A DNA stretch of 5,591 nt, taken from positions 1 through 5,591 of the forward strand of contig JAQGJO010000152.1 in the NCBI GenBank assembly GCA_028290595.1, written 5' to 3'. Source of the DNA: Hyphomicrobiales bacterium. Lineage in GTDB: Bacteria; Pseudomonadota; Alphaproteobacteria; Rhizobiales; Beijerinckiaceae. Numbering within the stretch: the stretch's first letter is position 1; every line of letters starts with the position of its first letter. The translations under genes and the position numbers were made by a program. Shown here one piece after another: positions 5,067-5,591 of this stretch. The notes beneath the pieces were generated by a model. The model made no database searches and was not told the origin of the DNA. It saw nothing but the letters and a program-made list of their open reading frames with translations.

Positions 5067-5423
5067 CGCATAATCGTGTTTGCAGATAGCTCGACGGTCG
5101 TGTGGGAGTGCGCGACAGTTCAATGGCTTGCCCGCAGGGTTTGGGATGGCGGAGACCAAGAGACCGCGGAATACCAGGTTTTGACCGAGAAAGAGACGGC
5201 CAGTCTGCGGCGGCAAATTTCCAATTTCCGGATTTCGGACTTTGAGCGGCTGCAGACCAATTCGGTCGTTCCCTCTGCTAATCACGCGGAAGTGCGCCTC
5301 TGCATGACAGCTAAAGCGGATTAGCTACTTCACCTCACAGCATCTTCACTTCATTAAATGCCGTTCTAGCTAGACGCATCGCCTTCGCGTTGAGTTGACG
5401 GCAGAGTTGAGGATCAATTGCGG
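5067..5423 (+). other. 357-bp non-coding stretch before the MFS gene
   Basis: No supported gene. Open frames exist on both strands (GTG at 5076 to 5324 on +; 5285 down into the tRNA on -), but they lack ribosome sites and recognisable domains, and the minus one is partly a translation of the tRNA. I see no clear tRNA-Gln terminator. Around 5216-5245 there is a loose run of TTT triplets spaced 7-8 bp, too weak to interpret. The right end carries a palindrome at 5365-5374, and the ribosome site GAGGA (5409-5413) belongs to the MFS gene. Confidence 0.6.
5362..5376. promoter_or_regulatory. Short palindrome upstream of the MFS exporter gene (candidate operator)
   Basis: TCTAGCTAGA (5365-5374) is a perfect 10-bp palindrome, and the arms extend as CG...CG if one T (5364) is skipped. 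It lies about 50 bp before the start of a DHA2 exporter gene, a class often repressed by TetR or MarR proteins binding such dyads. No regulator gene is visible in the window and no firm -35/-10 pair was found, so this is a weak call. Confidence 0.3.
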
Positions 5424-5591
5424 ATGTCTGAAACAATATCTTCGAGCAGCCCTCCGAGCTCCTCGAAGGCCCTGTCGGGGCGCGAACTTGTGCGTGTGAT
5501 GATCGGTGTCATGCTCTGCATCCTTCTCGCAGCACTTGATCAGACAGTCGTAATTCCGGCGCTTCCTTCAATAGGGAACGAACTCAACGCG
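5424..5591 (+). CDS. MFS transporter, DHA2 (EmrB/QacA-type drug:H+ antiporter) family, N-terminal 56 residues, 3' truncated by window edge
   Basis: The frame opens at ATG 5424 and runs to the window end. After a Ser/Pro-rich cytoplasmic leader (residues 5-14) and an amphipathic stretch, the first membrane helix (about 26-46) ends in A-L-D-Q-T-V-V-I-P-A-L-P-S-I (37-50). This is the TM1 motif of 14-helix DHA2 exporters (L-D-x-T-[IV]-V-x-x-A-L-P-x-I), with D39 the conserved membrane acidic residue. These proteins export drugs, dyes or other lipophilic compounds in exchange for protons, some together with an EmrA-type adaptor. GAGGA (5409-5413) is 10 nt upstream of ATG; a TTG at 5418, in frame and two codons earlier, is closer than usual and less likely. 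The substrate is unknown because most of the protein lies outside. Confidence 0.88.
   Translation, partial: MSETISSSSPPSSSKALSGRELVRVMIGVMLCILLAALDQTVVIPALPSIGNELNA

Noticed and set aside
4938..5285. A 115-residue minus-strand open frame containing GREESNLRMAESKSA
   Set aside because: That segment is the antisense translation of tRNA-Gln; the remainder shows no domain or ribosome site.
5076..5324. An 82-residue plus-strand open frame starting with GTG
   Set aside because: There is no Shine-Dalgarno sequence, no recognisable motif, and its base composition is less biased than the real genes; it is treated as non-coding.

Overview
The window looks like chromosomal DNA of an alphaproteobacterium, most likely a Hyphomicrobiales member related to Bradyrhizobium, Rhodopseudomonas or Xanthobacteraceae. 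The basis is its high GC content (around 60% by eye), strong GC bias at third codon positions, long antisense open frames, and a dispersed-repeat signature (GTCATTCCCG...ATCCAG) of the kind scattered between genes in that order. No gene here fixes the genus.

Layout from left to right: (1) the 3' end of a VOC/glyoxalase-fold gene (+); (2) a palindromic intergenic element made of two opposed repeat copies; (3) a ModA-like type-2 solute-binding protein without a signal peptide (-); (4) a 131-bp divergent regulatory gap with two short dyads; (5) a small secreted protein built from six 23-residue repeats (+); (6) a GC-rich hairpin between convergent genes; (7) a B3/4 (PheT-like) domain protein (-); (8) a divergent gap, then a fumarylacetoacetate-hydrolase-family enzyme (+) ending in a convincing intrinsic terminator; (9) a TauE/SafE-family membrane permease (+); (10) tRNA-Pro(CGG) (-) and tRNA-Gln(TTG) (+), divergently transcribed from a shared 226-bp gap; (11) a 357-bp non-coding stretch with a short palindrome; (12) the N-terminus of a DHA2-type MFS exporter (+), cut by the window edge.

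Every protein gene appears to be its own transcription unit. Neighbours are divergent, convergent or separated by terminators, so there is no operon here and little basis for assigning a shared pathway. The FAH enzyme and the VOC protein could both belong to aromatic or keto-acid catabolism, but they are 2.5 kb apart with unrelated genes between them. I see no CRISPR array, transposase, phage gene or toxin-antitoxin pair. The least ordinary item is the secreted repeat protein at 1229-1816, whose six units form a duplicated three-unit block. The rest is largely standard housekeeping or accessory content.
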